Shown here in pieces: positions 33,122 to 44,813 of a stretch of 64,000 bases of DNA. Made by a program: the position numbers and the translations under genes. The number at the start of each line of letters is the position of its first letter. Positions within the stretch are counted from its first letter, which is position 1. The notes beneath the pieces were generated by a model. That model saw only the letters and a program-made list of their open reading frames with translations, was not told the origin of the DNA and searched no databases. Source of the stretch: Acanthococcus lagerstroemiae (Eukaryota > Arthropoda > Insecta > Hemiptera > Eriococcidae); NCBI GenBank assembly GCA_031841125.1, contig CM063113.1, positions 39,338,197 through 39,402,196 on the forward strand, in the 5' to 3' direction.

Positions 33122-33190
33122 CGACGTCTCTGAAGTAATGTTCGAAAGGGCGGATTCCAGGGCTCGGGTTGAGAGTCAAGTTAGAAGAAA
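33122..33190 (+). mobile_element. 5'-truncated tRNA-Ser SINE tail
   Basis: GACGTCTCTGAAGTAATGTTCG and GGATTCCAGGGCTCGGGTTGAGAG match the 3' end of the SINE family (closest to the 22586-22797 copy). The tRNA-like head is absent. Confidence 0.75.
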
Positions 33191-33337
33191 AAGAGGGCGG
33201 TACTTCCCGTTTGAGTATACACTGAACTCTCTTATGTTACACCCTCTGATGTGCGATACAACCTACCCCATGGTGTGAGATGGTTGTAACGAAAAAATAT
33301 TCAACTTGCATTTTGAAAAAGTTTAAATTCTTTGCAG

Positions 33338-33606
33338 TTTTCCTAGGGGGGAGGGGGATAAAAATTATGAAAGTCCCAACTGACTCAACTCAGAGTTCCC
33401 AAGTATCAAAGCAAAATAAGAAAAATCTTTTGACTTGTTGGGTTTTCCCCAACGTATCAACTAATTCCCAAGTATCAAAGAAAGAAAAAGAAGAAAAAAA
33501 TCCTTTTAACTTGTTGGATTTTCCCAAACTGGCCTGACTGAAATGGTAAATTTTCCCAACTACTGAGTGGAAAATTCCTACTGTGGGAGAAGTTGCCCCC
33601 CTGCTC
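33338..33606. mobile_element. MITE of the CAGGGACGTAC family, copy 2, ends eroded
   Basis: The interior matches the 29305 element in reverse: GAAAGTCCCAACTGACTCAACT, TTCCCAAGTATCAAAGC, TTGACTTGTTGG. The outer GGACGTAC ends are missing or mutated, leaving AGTTGCCCCCCTG at the right edge. Confidence 0.75.
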
Positions 33607-33750
33607 TTGATATTTTTGTAACTCACATCATTCATAGAGTACCTAACGGTGCTAAAATCTTCTCCGAAGTTCTTAGAAACAGCATACAATCTTTACTGAA
33701 CGAATAACTTAACTTTATGCTACAATGAACATTAAAATTACGTACCTAAT

Positions 33751-33987
33751 CATAGGCGCCGACTTAGCACTGGCTTTATGAAAACTTTGAAGATAAGTTT
33801 TTAAATTTAACAAAAAAGAAAGTAAAATAAGATAAGTAACAATGAGAAGGGTATAATTTTGGCACCAAACTAGATGGAAAACGACCATTCGAATTTTAAA
33901 ATAGAGGGATATTTGACCGCTCCTAAGAACCGTTATAACTTTGATTCTCCCCCCACCCCCAATATTTTCCATAAGTCGGCGCCTATG
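33751..33987. mobile_element. MITE with perfect 16-bp termini CATAGGCGCCGACTTA
   Basis: CATAGGCGCCGACTTA (33751-33766) and TAAGTCGGCGCCTATG (33972-33987) are exact reverse complements. The element is 237 bp and non-coding, with a C-rich stretch inside the right end. The flanking octamers TACCTAAT and CCCAAGAT do not match well, so the target duplication has decayed or is of another length. Confidence 0.85.
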
Positions 33988-34030
33988 CCCAAGATACATC
34001 ATAATTGATGACTTCGATATTCGTTAGCGG

Positions 34031-34208
34031 TTCTCATATTGCCTCTGCAAACATTTTTTGTATAACATTTTTATGCGGAATCTTTGTTTCAAACTTTTCT
34101 TCTTAAACCGCTTATTTTTCAAGATACTTGCAAAAAACTAATTTTTGGGCCTTAGTGACCCCAAAAGGGAGTGAAGCCCTCCTCTGATGGCTGTGGACTT
34201 TTAGTATA
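34031..34208 (-). repeat. Dispersed repeat, inverted partner of 30966-31325
   Basis: Contains AAACTTTTCTTCTTAAACCG, TTGCAAAAAACTAA, CCCCAAAAGGGAG and GCTGTGGACTTTTAG, the reverse complement of the 30966 repeat, without its internal insert. Class unknown. Confidence 0.65.
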
Positions 34209-35299
34209 TTTATTAGTACTCCATTCCTAAGGCATTACTGCAAAAAAACTTTTGATGGCATTTAGTTCTATTTCAAAATCTCGTTCTCCTGAATTAAAAG
34301 TGGGGCTAGTTTGAACAACGGCACTTTCCACTTTAGCGCTCGCTGGTGGTAAGTTATGAACTATTTCTCCGCATTCCTTCAACACCACTGTAGACACTTG
34401 AAGAGAGACTGCTTACCAGTTATCTGGGAATGTTCACATGTAGGGCTTTTTTGTGGGGGTACGCAGTGCCCCCAAAGGAAATTTCATCGGAAAATTGCCA
34501 TAAAAACTGAAAAAAATGAAAGAGTGGCAAGGGATGGGGAGGGAGTACAAAAAATTGTGGACTTACAGCTGTCGAGAATTAGCGTGCCCCCAAAAAAGAA
34601 GTGACAAAAAAGGCCTGTTTACATGTATTTGTAGGTATGTGTGTTGTAGACATTTATCGCGATTTTGTCTGCAGCAACGTCTACATGAAAAATTCGCTTC
34701 AACTCGACGCGGTAAGTGATATTTCTCGTAAATTAGTATATCCCTCTGGCATCGAATGCCGTATAATTTTCAACGGTAAATAACAGTTTTGTATAGTTGT
34801 TTTTCTGAGTATAATACACCAAATCTAATTTAAAATATTTTTTGTTGCAGATTCGTTGCGAAGGTGCTTCAAAAGTATACGAAACAAAACGGCTCGCGAG
34901 AATACTGTATATATAATTAGATACACAGAGGAAACTTTACAGAAAGCTTGCTTACAGTTTATAGAAAGCCGAAATTCGTTGTTGATGGTAAAGAAGTTTG
35001 TTATCATTGTGAATGATGTTTTTGAATTTTCTTCTGTATTATTTTCTACAAATATTTAAATAACGTTCTATTTTTAATAAAGTTTGTCAAATTTTCCTCT
35101 ATTTTTTGGTGGGGGGGGGGGGACTTCAATTGCCCGTTGAAATAAAGTGAATAAACGAGAAGACGATGACGGTGACAATCAAATCGAGTGTACAAACAAC
35201 AATAGAAATTGTGCTAATTAACTTTTCACATATCACGCTTCTCTGCGATGCGCATTAACTCCGAGTTCAACGACTGAAAAATATATTACACTTCTCCCC
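34209..35299. other. Unassigned stretch
   Basis: No gene recognised. GTGGGGGTACGCAGTGCCCCCA near 34456 is a short palindrome-like end of an unidentified MITE, and a G run occurs near 35110. AATAAA occurs near 35078. The frames at 34356-35059 show no similarity. Confidence 0.3.
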
Positions 35300-35960
35300 C
35301 CCCCCAATGCCCTCTTTTATACGGACTTTCCTGAAGTCTCTCCCAACTTTTTTTCAGGTCTAACTTAGTTTTACCTTATTGTACAGCCGGCATAGGATGA
35401 AGAAAAATGTATCACCATCAAAGAGCACCTATCTCTTTCTATTTTTTCCCTGACAATTAGCCCATTTTTCCTTCCTGGCATCCTCACACAAGTATGACCC
35501 GGAACTCCGAGTCGGTTTTACCGTCTTGGACTCTTCTTGATCCTTAACATCGCTCACCAATCATAGGTTCCGCTATTCATTTTTTCAATTTTACCCCAAA
35601 TGTCTTTTTCCAACAGCTTTCCTCAAGTCTCACTCAAGTGTTTTTCAGACCCGAGTCAATTTCACCTTCTTGTAGCTGATATAGGATAAGGAAAACTTTG
35701 GCTCCATCAAAGTGCTCTCCTACTCTTTCCGCTCTTCCCCAGAATGATAACCCAACCGTCTTCGCCCGCCTCGCTAGTATGACTCCGACCCGAGTTATTT
35801 TCACCCTTTTGGACCCCCTCGATTCTAAGGATCCCCTATTGACCTCAGGTCCTCCATTTACTGATTCACATTTTCCCTGAGTGCCTGTTTCCAGTGGCAC
35901 TCCTCAAGTCTCCTCAAATGTTTCCAGAAATGAGTCAGTTTCACCAATTCTGAGGCATCT
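35300..35960. repeat. Degenerate tandem repeat, period about 280-290 bp
   Basis: Successive copies begin near 35300, 35589 and 35868. Shared words are CTCAAGTCTC, TTTTTCAG followed by a variant of GAGTCAATTTCACCTTCTTG, ATAGGATAAGGAAAA, and CATCAAAG with GTATGACCC farther on. The third copy is partial. Identity is about 65-70% by eye. The frames inside are not conserved between copies, so it looks non-coding. Confidence 0.6.
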
Positions 35961-37830
35961 AAGAGTGAAGTATCAATGACGTCAACGTGCAATGTGTATC
36001 GCTACTTTATCTTTTTCATTGTTCAATTTATTTTGTAATTGGGCGAACACCTTTTTCTACTCAAACAGCTATATTTTATAGTGCAGCCATTTCTTCTATG
36101 GTTCGTTACTTCTCATTTTCAGTGGTTACATTCTTTCCCATCGTTCGTACACTGTTTCATCAGTCGATTAAATAACACGTTTTTTTGTTAATTTAAGGCT
36201 TTGGGAAGGGTTGGATCGAAAACTTGAAAGGATATTCGAAATCAGCCACTGAACCCCTATTTCGATACTTTGCTTGATATTTTATTCCAAGTTAATTTTG
36301 TCTTTTTTCTCAAATTTGGAGGCCTAGATGAGATCAGATCAAAAATCTGGTACGATATTCCAAATCAGTGACCCAAATAACCCATATTCTGATGTTTTAC
36401 TCGATAGCTTTCCGTTTAAGATTCCAAGGTTGGTGAGCTTTCCTTAAAGGGGGAGAAAATATTTTGCTCCAAAAGATGCGCTACCAAATTCTATGTTTAC
36501 CGCGCGTCGATGTGACCATCCCCTCAAGGGTGAAAAAAAAGTGGGAATTAAAAGACCGACCCTGTTGAGTAGGCAACATATCATACGTGTAAAAATGCTC
36601 ACCATGTTACGCTGGTTCGTTTTGAACACTTACCTTCAACAACTTTAATCATATTAATCAAAGAATAAAGAATTCCACTTAACAATGTTACATTTACTCA
36701 AGTTTTTCAAATTTTCTCAAGTATTGGGTATACTGTTTCCAATTTGAGCATTTCAACGTAGAAAGGAGTGGTTGTTATCTTCTAATTCAGACTACTGGAA
36801 CCCACGGCTTTGAAAGAACGCGAACTCCTTACCTTGGAACGTTCTATTTGTGGTATATTTACACTCTTATATAGATCCACAACCCGAACATAATAATTCT
36901 ATCAACCGCAACAGTCTTCCTCTTGCGCATTCAGCACAGATGTACAAAAGCATGCGTAGATAAGTTCATTTTTACCATCTCTTCAAAATCGGACGATATA
37001 GTCAACATCGTTATTGTACAAAAAGCAACTAAATACATCCCGGCGTACCGAAGTACCGATGATGTAAACTAAATACTGCTACCCATTCGTATAAACGTAC
37101 TCGCACAGTAGATATTTACAGTAGATACGTACCTAATGGTAAGAGTAACAATGTATCCCGGCAAAACTGTATTATACACGGATAATTGACCCTAATCCGC
37201 GTGACACTCGATGCTGTAAGTGGTGCAGTTTTGATTGCCTCAAGTGGCCCGCTCGATTGAACGGTACCGCGAGGCCTACACCAAACCTACACCAAAACCA
37301 ATATCCCGCTGCGAAATTCCGTGGTAAAAATTCATACGTGTACTCGCCCTATTGAAATACGCTTCATTATCATTTAACACCTAAAATATAGAAATGCCTC
37401 GAGGGTGCGTACTGTGGTTGAAGCAGTTTTGCTCCTTATACTCGTGGACATCGTAAACTCGAAATTTTGTATAAATGTAGCCCCATTTATAGCTTTATGC
37501 GTATGAGTATACTAATCGTTAGTTTGTTGTTGGTAATTTATGGAGGACTTGTACAGTTTTCTTGATCCGCTATTCGAGATTTGGCCTCCCAAATTAGGCC
37601 AAACATATTCGGTTAACCAGCGGATTAAACTCTTTTTAATCTAAGGTGAACTTGCTCTTATATTTCTTATAACGACTACTTTACGCCTGCAAATTATCCG
37701 AGCCGCTTTTGTGAAAGCCCGCCAAGAAAAAGGAAGTCGCATTATCGAGGAAAACACTGAGAAAATCAAAAACGATGATAATAAAACTAGACACACGGCG
37801 ACGGCGACCTTGTAATCTGGCATTATCGGT
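35961..37830. other. Unassigned stretch with a diverged arm of the foldback family
   Basis: The sequence at 36220-36470 carries CGAAATCAGCCACTGAACCC, CGATAGCTTTCCGTTTAAGATTCC and AAAGGGGGAGAAAAT, diverged relatives of the arms of the 24.9-28.4 kb foldback element. The block 36780-37640 has somewhat higher GC and no recognised repeat. No gene can be supported. Confidence 0.4.
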
Positions 37831-37869
37831 GAATCTCGTTATCACTCTTTTACACAGAAGGGGTGTCAA

Positions 37870-38115
37870 GTATCGACAGAGACGAAACTTGACTTTCAAT
37901 TTGGGTGGTGGAGAAGGAAAATTTGCCGACAAATATTTTTTTATACTAAAAATTCGCCGACAAAATTATTTAAAATTTGCCGATTTCGTAATAAAAATAT
38001 TTTTCAATTGAAAAAAAAATAATAATAATAAACAAACAAACAAACAAACGTTCTTAGAAAATGAAAAATTCAAATGAACAGTTTCAAAATTTGCCAACTG
38101 CCAAATTATTGAAGG
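37870..38115 (+). repeat. Dispersed element with GCCGACAAATTT words, copy 1
   Basis: ACGAAACTTGACTTTCAATTT, ATTCGCCGACAAAAT and GAACAGTTTCAAAATTTGCC run in the same order as at 51450-51722, which shows the two are copies. An (AAAC)n run lies at 38029-38048. Its right end is truncated by the MITE starting at 38116. Confidence 0.7.
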
Positions 38116-38364
38116 CAGGGATGTACCGATAAGGGGGTAGGGGGCAACGGTAAAATTTACCATTTCAGTCAGGCGAGTTGAAAGTGTTTTTTTTTTGCTT
38201 TGATATTTGGGAATTGAGTTGACAGGCTAGGAAAACCCAACAAGTGAAAAGGTTTTTCATTTTTTGCATTGATACTTGGGAATTCTGAGTAGAGTTAGTT
38301 GGGACTTTCACAATTTTTACCCCCCCCCCCCTTCTCTCAAGAAAAACTCTTCGGTACGTCCCTG
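38116..38364. mobile_element. MITE of the CAGGGACGTAC family, copy 3
   Basis: CAGGGATGTACCGATAAGGGG at the left and CTTCGGTACGTCCCTG at the right bound 249 bp with the family interior (TTTGATATTTGGGAATTGAG, CCAACAAGTGAAAAGG). The flanking octamers do not match. The element abuts another repeat on its left, so a deletion there may have removed the original flank. Confidence 0.88.
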
Positions 38365-40651
38365 GACTTCAGAACTCAGAATGGGATCCCAAAAAGGATA
38401 ATTACTGACCTTAAGTGTAGTTGAATTCGAACATGCGCTAAATTCTGAATCTGATTCAAGCTTAAAAGACCCCATAAATCGAAATGGACAAGCACTAATT
38501 ACCTAGTTTTTACAAATCGAGTAGACTATTGAAGTGAAGAGATCTTACGATCTTAAATTCAAATTAACAGACTGTTTTTGAAAATGCTAAAGATCGCTGA
38601 TTCATTTTCATCATTACAGACATTCTAATCTCTTGAGAAAGGGTTAAATCGTCAAATGCCGAATTTTCAAAAGCAGCATATATGATTTTATAAAAAATGA
38701 TTGAACTATCGCAGTGAAAGTTGTTTTATTTCCATTTTCTTGTTTGAGATGGGGGGGGGGGGCATTTACAAATTTAGTAATGGTCCTTGGACCTTTAATT
38801 GGACTTCATCATTCTTAGGTTAAATGAAAATCTGAAGTCCAAAGATTGACAAAAATTAATTGACGTTGAAAACCCAAGTAATCTATTGAAACTGCGACTA
38901 TTGTAATTCCTAATTTTGGTTCAATTTCATAGTTTTTGATTTTTAAAGACTTGAATGTTCCCCTTATAATAACTCATACTTGGATAATTTTGAAATTTTT
39001 CCTCCAATTTGAATTTTAGTAACTTGATGGTTATGAAAATGTTGAAAGATTAAATCAAGTTCGTTCAATTTTGACTCTCATTTTGGTGTTTGAGGCCTAC
39101 CCGAGAGTCAGTATCGAAAATTTATCGCGTTGATGGAATTTCCAAATTAGGCGACCTCTCCTCTCCCCATCCTCATTTCGACATACCAGGAAGTCAATTT
39201 TAATCACTTCTGGAAACCAGTTTTGCCTTCTGAAGCCTAAATCGGGAATCCAAGAGGAATCTGAAGAAATTTTCGAATTCAGCAACCCAGAAAATTCTAT
39301 TACTTTATTCGATTTCCTAAAAATCAATTTTGAATTTTGGGGCCCAAATCGCAGTTTAATAAGAAAGCTCATAGAAGCTTCCGAATTTAGCGATGCGAAA
39401 AACTGCTTGTATTTCGATTCGTTATCTAATTTTCCAAGAATAGCGTACTCTGAAAGTCAATTCAGGATTTAAAGAAGAATCTTCTGGTGAAATTTTCGAA
39501 ATCAATGACCCAAAAACTCCTATTTTAGTGATCTTTCCATAAAATTTCAAGTTTAGCTCTAGTCTTGCTTAATGGGAGGGATTTTTTTTTTTTTTACCAA
39601 AAAAGAAACGAGACCTTGCCGTCAGAGATGCCGAATCAAGGGAAAAAACTTTCATTCTTTTCCCATTCAGAATGGGCTCATCTTCATTCTTTGCGAAAAA
39701 AAAGAGGAAAATGAGAGTGAATGCATTCCTCAATTCAGCATCTCTATTTGCCTTTTGAAGACCCCAGTTAGTCCCACGTCGATCGGACATTGGAATAAAA
39801 ATGGGTATGGGGATTATCATTTTACAGTTTGTATAAAAATTAACGGTTAGTGTTTTTATTCACTAACAAGGCCGGATTTACCTGACTGGCCGCTATGTGC
39901 TAATTTTTTTTACCACCCCCAAAAATATACGTAAAATAAATCCCACTTTATTCGTTTTCAATTTTTCATTCCCTAAGCACTTACGTTTGCTCACATGAGC
40001 ATACCCTAATCTGATGGGAGGGTAAGCTGGAAGAATGTTAGAAATACTTGAGAGGAACATATAACTTCCTTTACACATTCAGATGGTCATTATTTACTCT
40101 TGGTGATATTTTTTTCTGAATTTCCTCTGATTCGTCTCCTAAGTTGATTCCAATAGAATCAAAAAAAAAAAAAACCTACAATGTTTCAGGTTAATCGGAT
40201 GAGTGGAATCTGTACCACAAGCTCTCTTTCGTTCTTATGGGAAAAACACATGGAGTTTTGATGACTTTTGTTTCAGACTAAATTTCCCTCCTATATTCAC
40301 CAGGACCAAAACCCGTAAATTGAACAATAGAATATTTGCTATCGGATTCAGCTTGTGACACTGTAAAAGAAGTCTTTTGCTTTCAACTTTTAGAATTTAA
40401 TGAAATGTTCAACTTTCTCAAATTTTAGGCTCTAGGTCAAACAGAGAATCTAGTAAAAACAGAATAGTCATTGAAATTCGAAATTCAACGTTTGTCGATT
40501 AGTATCGATTGGGTGTTCAAAAATAATGATAAGTATTGATACTATCAATACCTTCACCTTACCAGACAAAGTCGACAAATAAAAAAAACAACTGAAAAAT
40601 CATAATCAACTGCTACGTATCTATTTTTTACTACGTACGAGTATGTGTATA
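38365..40651. other. Unassigned stretch with old repeats
   Basis: 39060-39560 contains phrases such as GAATTCAGCAACCCAGAAAA and GAAATCAATGACCCAAAAACTCC, which echo the foldback arms. 40290-40500 is a copy of the repeat at 51125-51310. A G run occurs near 38751. No gene is supported. Confidence 0.4.
40290..40500 (+). repeat. Dispersed repeat, empty-site partner of 50950-51310
   Basis: TATTCACCAGGACCAAAACCC runs straight into GTAAATTGAACAATAGAATAT, GCTATCGGATTCAGCTTGTG and GAAATTCGAAATTCAACGTTTG. The copy near 50950-51310 has the same sequence but with a MITE-like insert after the ACCAAA part. Confidence 0.75.
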
Positions 40652-41340
40652 GTAGTATCCCGATTATCCGGAATTTGGGTTATCCGGATATTAGAAATAG
40701 GTTCTGATCATCCGGACTTCGGGTTAATTGAATCTTTTCGAATTATCTGGACCAGAGGCGTAGCGTGCTCAACACGATTGGGGGTTGGGGGCAATCCCCT
40801 GGAGAAAATTTAGCTTTCTCGCAAGGAGGGGTCCTATGTTTACTAAGTGCAAAAGCATAATATACCTACATATAATAAGTATAGGGGAAAAGTACTTTGC
40901 CCAATGGTTTGTTCTTGTTAAGAACTACCTTACGAGTCTGGTACACTATAGTACATTTCGAAAATCATTGGGGTTGGGGGAGGGGGCACGAGCCCCCTCA
41001 CGCTACTCCATTGACTTGGACATGTTGAATTCTACATATGTGCACAAGATGGAATTGATACGTAATGTGGCTACTGCGCAATAATTAGAGTTTTCCACTA
41101 TGCTGCAGTAAAATAAAATGAAAATAAATTCTTTTTAGGAATAAGCGTACCAATTTAAACGATGCAGCATAAGTCTAATAGTGTTTCCTAGTCATTAATT
41201 TAGTGGGTAGACTGTTTAATCGCCGCTTAATCGCTATTCACGCATAAATATTTACCAATAATGAAATACATCAAAGAGTAAAATGAGGCAAAACGCGTAT
41301 ATCTGAAAAAGTCGGTATTATCCGGATTAGGGTGTCCCTT
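40652..41340. mobile_element. Tigger-like DNA element remnant with an inserted MITE
   Basis: AGTATCCCGATTATCCGGAA and GGGTTATCCGGATATTAG at the left are echoed at the right by GGTATTATCCGGATTAGGG near 41310-41335. Repeated GATTATCCGG words at imperfect inverted ends are typical of Tigger/pogo elements. No transposase remains. The hAT MITE at 40753-41013 is inserted in its left part. Confidence 0.55.
40753..41013. mobile_element. hAT-type MITE inside the Tigger-like remnant
   Basis: CAGAGGCGTAGCGTG at the left and CACGCTACTCCATTG at the right bound 261 bp with G/C-rich subterminal parts. The flanking octamers ATCTGGAC (40745-40752) and ACTTGGAC (41014-41021) agree at 6 of 8 bases, consistent with an aged hAT duplication. 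The 99-codon frame over it is chance. Confidence 0.75.
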
Positions 41341-41769
41341 ATTTGACAAGTTTTTGCCAATTGACTAGGGTCGCACTGAAAGTTTTTCCAGTGGACCTAG
41401 AAACTCACCATAAAAAATTTGAACTCAATCTGAGGTCATTAACCCGTGCCGCTTTTACCTTAAGTTATGTATAATACTGAGATTTTACCAAAAAACGCGA
41501 ATATCTCGGAATGTATCAACTTCAGTACCAAACTGCATATAACACAAAATATTCGGCGTTAAATTTCCTATAAAAAAGATCCTATGCAATTTTTCTCTAA
41601 AACGCATATTTATACCGAGATAATCGTAGTAATGTGTGAAAGTTTCAAGGAACGTGGATTTTGTTGTTTTTTCTTTCATAACCGATCTTCACTCGCTAAA
41701 TCGTAGTTATCTGAAAAAATATTCACTTTAGGACCAAAATGCAAATAACAAAATGTTTTTGTACTTTTG
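41341..41769. other. Unassigned stretch
   Basis: No gene or repeat recognised. Confidence 0.3.
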
Positions 41770-41794
41770 ACATCCGTTCGCATATGGGCTTCCG

Positions 41795-42255
41795 AACGCT
41801 CATACCAAGTAGACGATAATTTCAATAATTTTGTAGTGTACCCCTTGCTCTGTCAGGGACTGCCATAGTTCACTGTGGTACAGCGAATCAAACGCCTTGT
41901 TAAAATCTGCGAAAATTAGCCACACCTCTATGTCATACTCTTTGGATTTCTCTATAATCTGGTTCAATGTTTGAATGTGGTCCATTGTGGCAACTTTTCT
42001 CCGAAATCCCCTTTTTCCGATAGGCCGATGAGGATATTGTAAATACGTACATTATTCTTTCAAAATTTTCGTAAAGAGTTTAGCTATGTTCGAGGAGAGC
42101 CTAATTGGATGGTAACTGTTGGTACCTGATTTGTCTCCTTTTTTTGTGGAGAATTATAATGTCGGCGAGATTCCACTGATATGGGGTCTTTCCCGTATCC
42201 AGAATTTTGCTAACCAGATTTATTATAGGCTTAGTAATTGCTTGCACTGACGCAG
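41795..42255 (-). pseudogene. LINE reverse transcriptase fragment
   Basis: On the minus strand a frame (41800-41985) encodes DHIQTLNQIIEKSKEYDIE and then FADFNKAFDSLYHSELWQSL, the reverse-transcriptase segment with the first catalytic-motif region (F-x-D-F-x-K-A-F-D). Upstream, in shifted frames near 42000-42240, are ILDTGKTPYQWNLADIIILHKK and GFR-like pieces, which belong to the preceding fingers motifs. Several frameshifts and the absence of the YxDD motif, endonuclease and thumb show a truncated, dead copy. The style suits RTE- or CR1-type LINEs; I cannot choose between them. Confidence 0.75.
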
Positions 42256-43734
42256 GTACTCACGATAAGCTGATTAGAAAAAACTTTTTCGACTCGAACC
42301 AAATTTCCTTTATTTGAAAAATCCTATGTCAAAAGTATACAAGCTCCCACAGAAAAGCTGACTACTACAACTTCCTGATGAAATTTTGCACACGTTTTTT
42401 TTTACAATCATCAAAATCAGTATCGTGAATAGGAAGCTCCTCTGGAACAGAATTGGGGGAGGGGTGTAAAATGTTGTACATAGAATAGTAGCAGACCAAC
42501 AAAATTTCATTCGGATCAAATTTTGACTTGACTAGCAGATACAAATTTCTCGGATATAAATTTTGCCCAAATTTTCTGTAGACATGTAAAATAACAAAAT
42601 ACGAGTAAGTCTGTAGTCTAAATTGTTAGTTGATAAACTTTCTAAACTCAACTTTTCCTATCAGCTCTGTGGAGGAGGGGGATATATACTCCCATACCTT
42701 CTCTTCCAAAGATTACGAATTGCTCTTATTGTGGAATCGTTCTACACAAATGCAGTTTAAAAAATTGTCGACTTCGAAGCTGAAATGAGTTGGACACACC
42801 CCTGGGTATGAAATCTTCACAAGGCGCTAAAAATACACAAACCGCGTAATGTAAAGAATTTCTCATATCACTGTTCCTCTTCCCGAAACATTTTTTTTTC
42901 TTTTTTTGCGAACATCAAAACATTATTTTTTCCGTTCGGATGGATTTTATTACTATGTCAACCGAGCGAATCGAAACTCACACGCCTCGTTCATTTCACT
43001 GCCAAAATCATCCGCACAGACAGTTACAAAAAACTAGTACTTCCATTATCATACACGCAAATTTGGAAATTTTCGTTTAAAAATCTGCAATTAACGTTAC
43101 GCGTCTTTTCGCCTTTGCATTTCGACGGATTTTTACGACAGTTTGTAAAATAAAACGTTGAATATAACGACATAAAAATAGTCGTTCGAATTTCTAGGGA
43201 AGGCGCTCTTCTGCTAGAAGTATAGTCATGAGGTCGAAGGCTCGGAAGGGGAATCAAATCCGTCTCCTGGAAACCTTTAGATACCTATGCGAGCAGGATA
43301 AAAGGTTCGAATATTTTTTTGGAAACCGAGCGTAATGTTCTAGCCCTTGTCTTTCACCCCTGAAGCATTCCCAAGCTACGCCACCGACTCCCACGAATAG
43401 AATTTAAGTTATCAAGAAACAGCTAAAGCTAAAATGTACTTTTACGATTTGCAAGTTTATTGCAGCCGCATATTATTTTCGTCGCAAAGAGCGTATCACG
43501 TTCGGGATTAACCGAGTTTCCCGAATGCGATATATTTAGGCTTCTATAAAAATTTATTATGGAAGCTAGTTCAGACTTGTAAAAACATTTTTTCAGTATT
43601 ACCAGATGAGAAGTTGAAAAATGTATGGCAAGAAATTTTCTAACATAGAACCAGATTTCAAATGAAATGCACCAAATAAAATTTGTGATCTTTGAAATAG
43701 TATCAACATGTACATATAATGATGATAAGGTTAT
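42256..43734. other. Unassigned stretch
   Basis: No gene or paired repeat recognised. AAGCTACGCCACCGACTC near 43373 resembles one end of a hAT-type MITE, but I found no partner. Confidence 0.3.
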
Positions 43735-44320
43735 CACTCATCAGTCTTACCACCGGTTTGATGCAGCTCTCCATTTCTCCCTATCTTGTGCGAGTTCTTT
43801 CATGTCTAAATAATTAATTTGACATTGGTTCTCGATTATCTGTTGAACATACTAGAATCTTTGCCGACCTACCCAATTCTTTCCTTCCACCCTTCCTTCT
43901 AGCACAGCAGTTAGATTATTCTTGGGTACTTCACGTTATGCCTATTAGTTTCTCTCTCATCCTCTACAGACAATTCCAAATATCTATTTTACCTCCTACC
44001 CGATTGACAATGAGGCCAGTTGTGAGTGCATTTGTGAACATCACTCAGTAATCACACTAATGCTGAGTGATCACTTTACAGATCATGAGATGTTGAACAC
44101 TCACAAAAAAAATGTGAGTGGCGAAAAGTCTCAAAACGGTAGTGGTTTGTGATATGTTTTATGAGTGCTCTCCAACGTTGAGTACTTCCTCATTTGTTAC
44201 CTTATCCGTCCATCTGATACTAAGTATTCGCTTATAGCACCACATTTCAAAGCTTCGATCCTTCTCTAGTTCTCCTGTGGTCCAACTTTCAGATCCATAC
44301 AAGGCTACACTCCAAATAAG
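43735..44320 (-). pseudogene. LINE ORF2 C-terminal fragment, split by a MITE
   Basis: Read on the minus strand, 44320-44175 encodes pieces such as WSVALYGSESWTTGELEK, FEMWCYKRILS and VTNEEVL. These match the conserved region after the reverse transcriptase of common arthropod LINEs (ALYGSE-W-x... W-x-RRMLKI-W-D-x-TNEEVL). The sequence then breaks at a MITE (43998-44175) and resumes to 43735 with the usual end, in which the reverse complement of CCACCGGTTTGATGCAGCTC lies. Stops and frame breaks are present. It is a 5'-truncated, inactive copy that predates the MITE. Confidence 0.75.
43998..44175. mobile_element. MITE with ACCCGATTGACA terminus, copy 2, nested in a LINE
   Basis: Runs opposite to the 4727-4930 copy and matches it closely (ACCCGATTGACAATGAGGCC, GTGATCACTTTACAGATCATG-like middle, GTCTCAAAACGGTAGTGG). 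Its second terminus appears lost or mutated at the 44175 side. Confidence 0.75.
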
Positions 44321-44813
44321 TTTTCAAAAATAATTTTTGATTTACAGATTTATTTTTGATTTGAAAAGATTACTTTTTCTATTGGGCTTGTACTATTCTA
44401 CTACTAATATCCTTTTTACTCCCTCCATCTTTTATTATTTTACTCCTTAAATGGCAAAATTCGCTTACTTTCTGAATTGCTTCCTGACTAATTTTTATAC
44501 GTATTTAAGCTATCGTGTTTCCATCAATAACATAATATCATTAGCCCATTTTAGTTTTATTTTTATTTATTTTCATACGATATTCTATACTCAAAATCTC
44601 CTCAATTACATTTAAAATGAAGAGCTTTTTTCCAAAGTGACTCAAGTCAGTTTGTGTCAAAAGTAAATTTGATGCCCTATCTTGTGGACCAAAATAAAAA
44701 TTATAGAAGGTAGGTTTCCCTACATTTCTGTCTCCTCTTACATTCCAGTGTTACCAGAGATTGGAAAAAATAGTTGGTTTCTAAAGTGAACTATGTCAGA
44801 AGTCTTCCAGAGT
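44321..44813. other. Unassigned spacer, probably LINE-derived in part
   Basis: AT-rich; the portion next to 44320 may continue the LINE on the minus strand but shows no firm motif. Confidence 0.3.
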
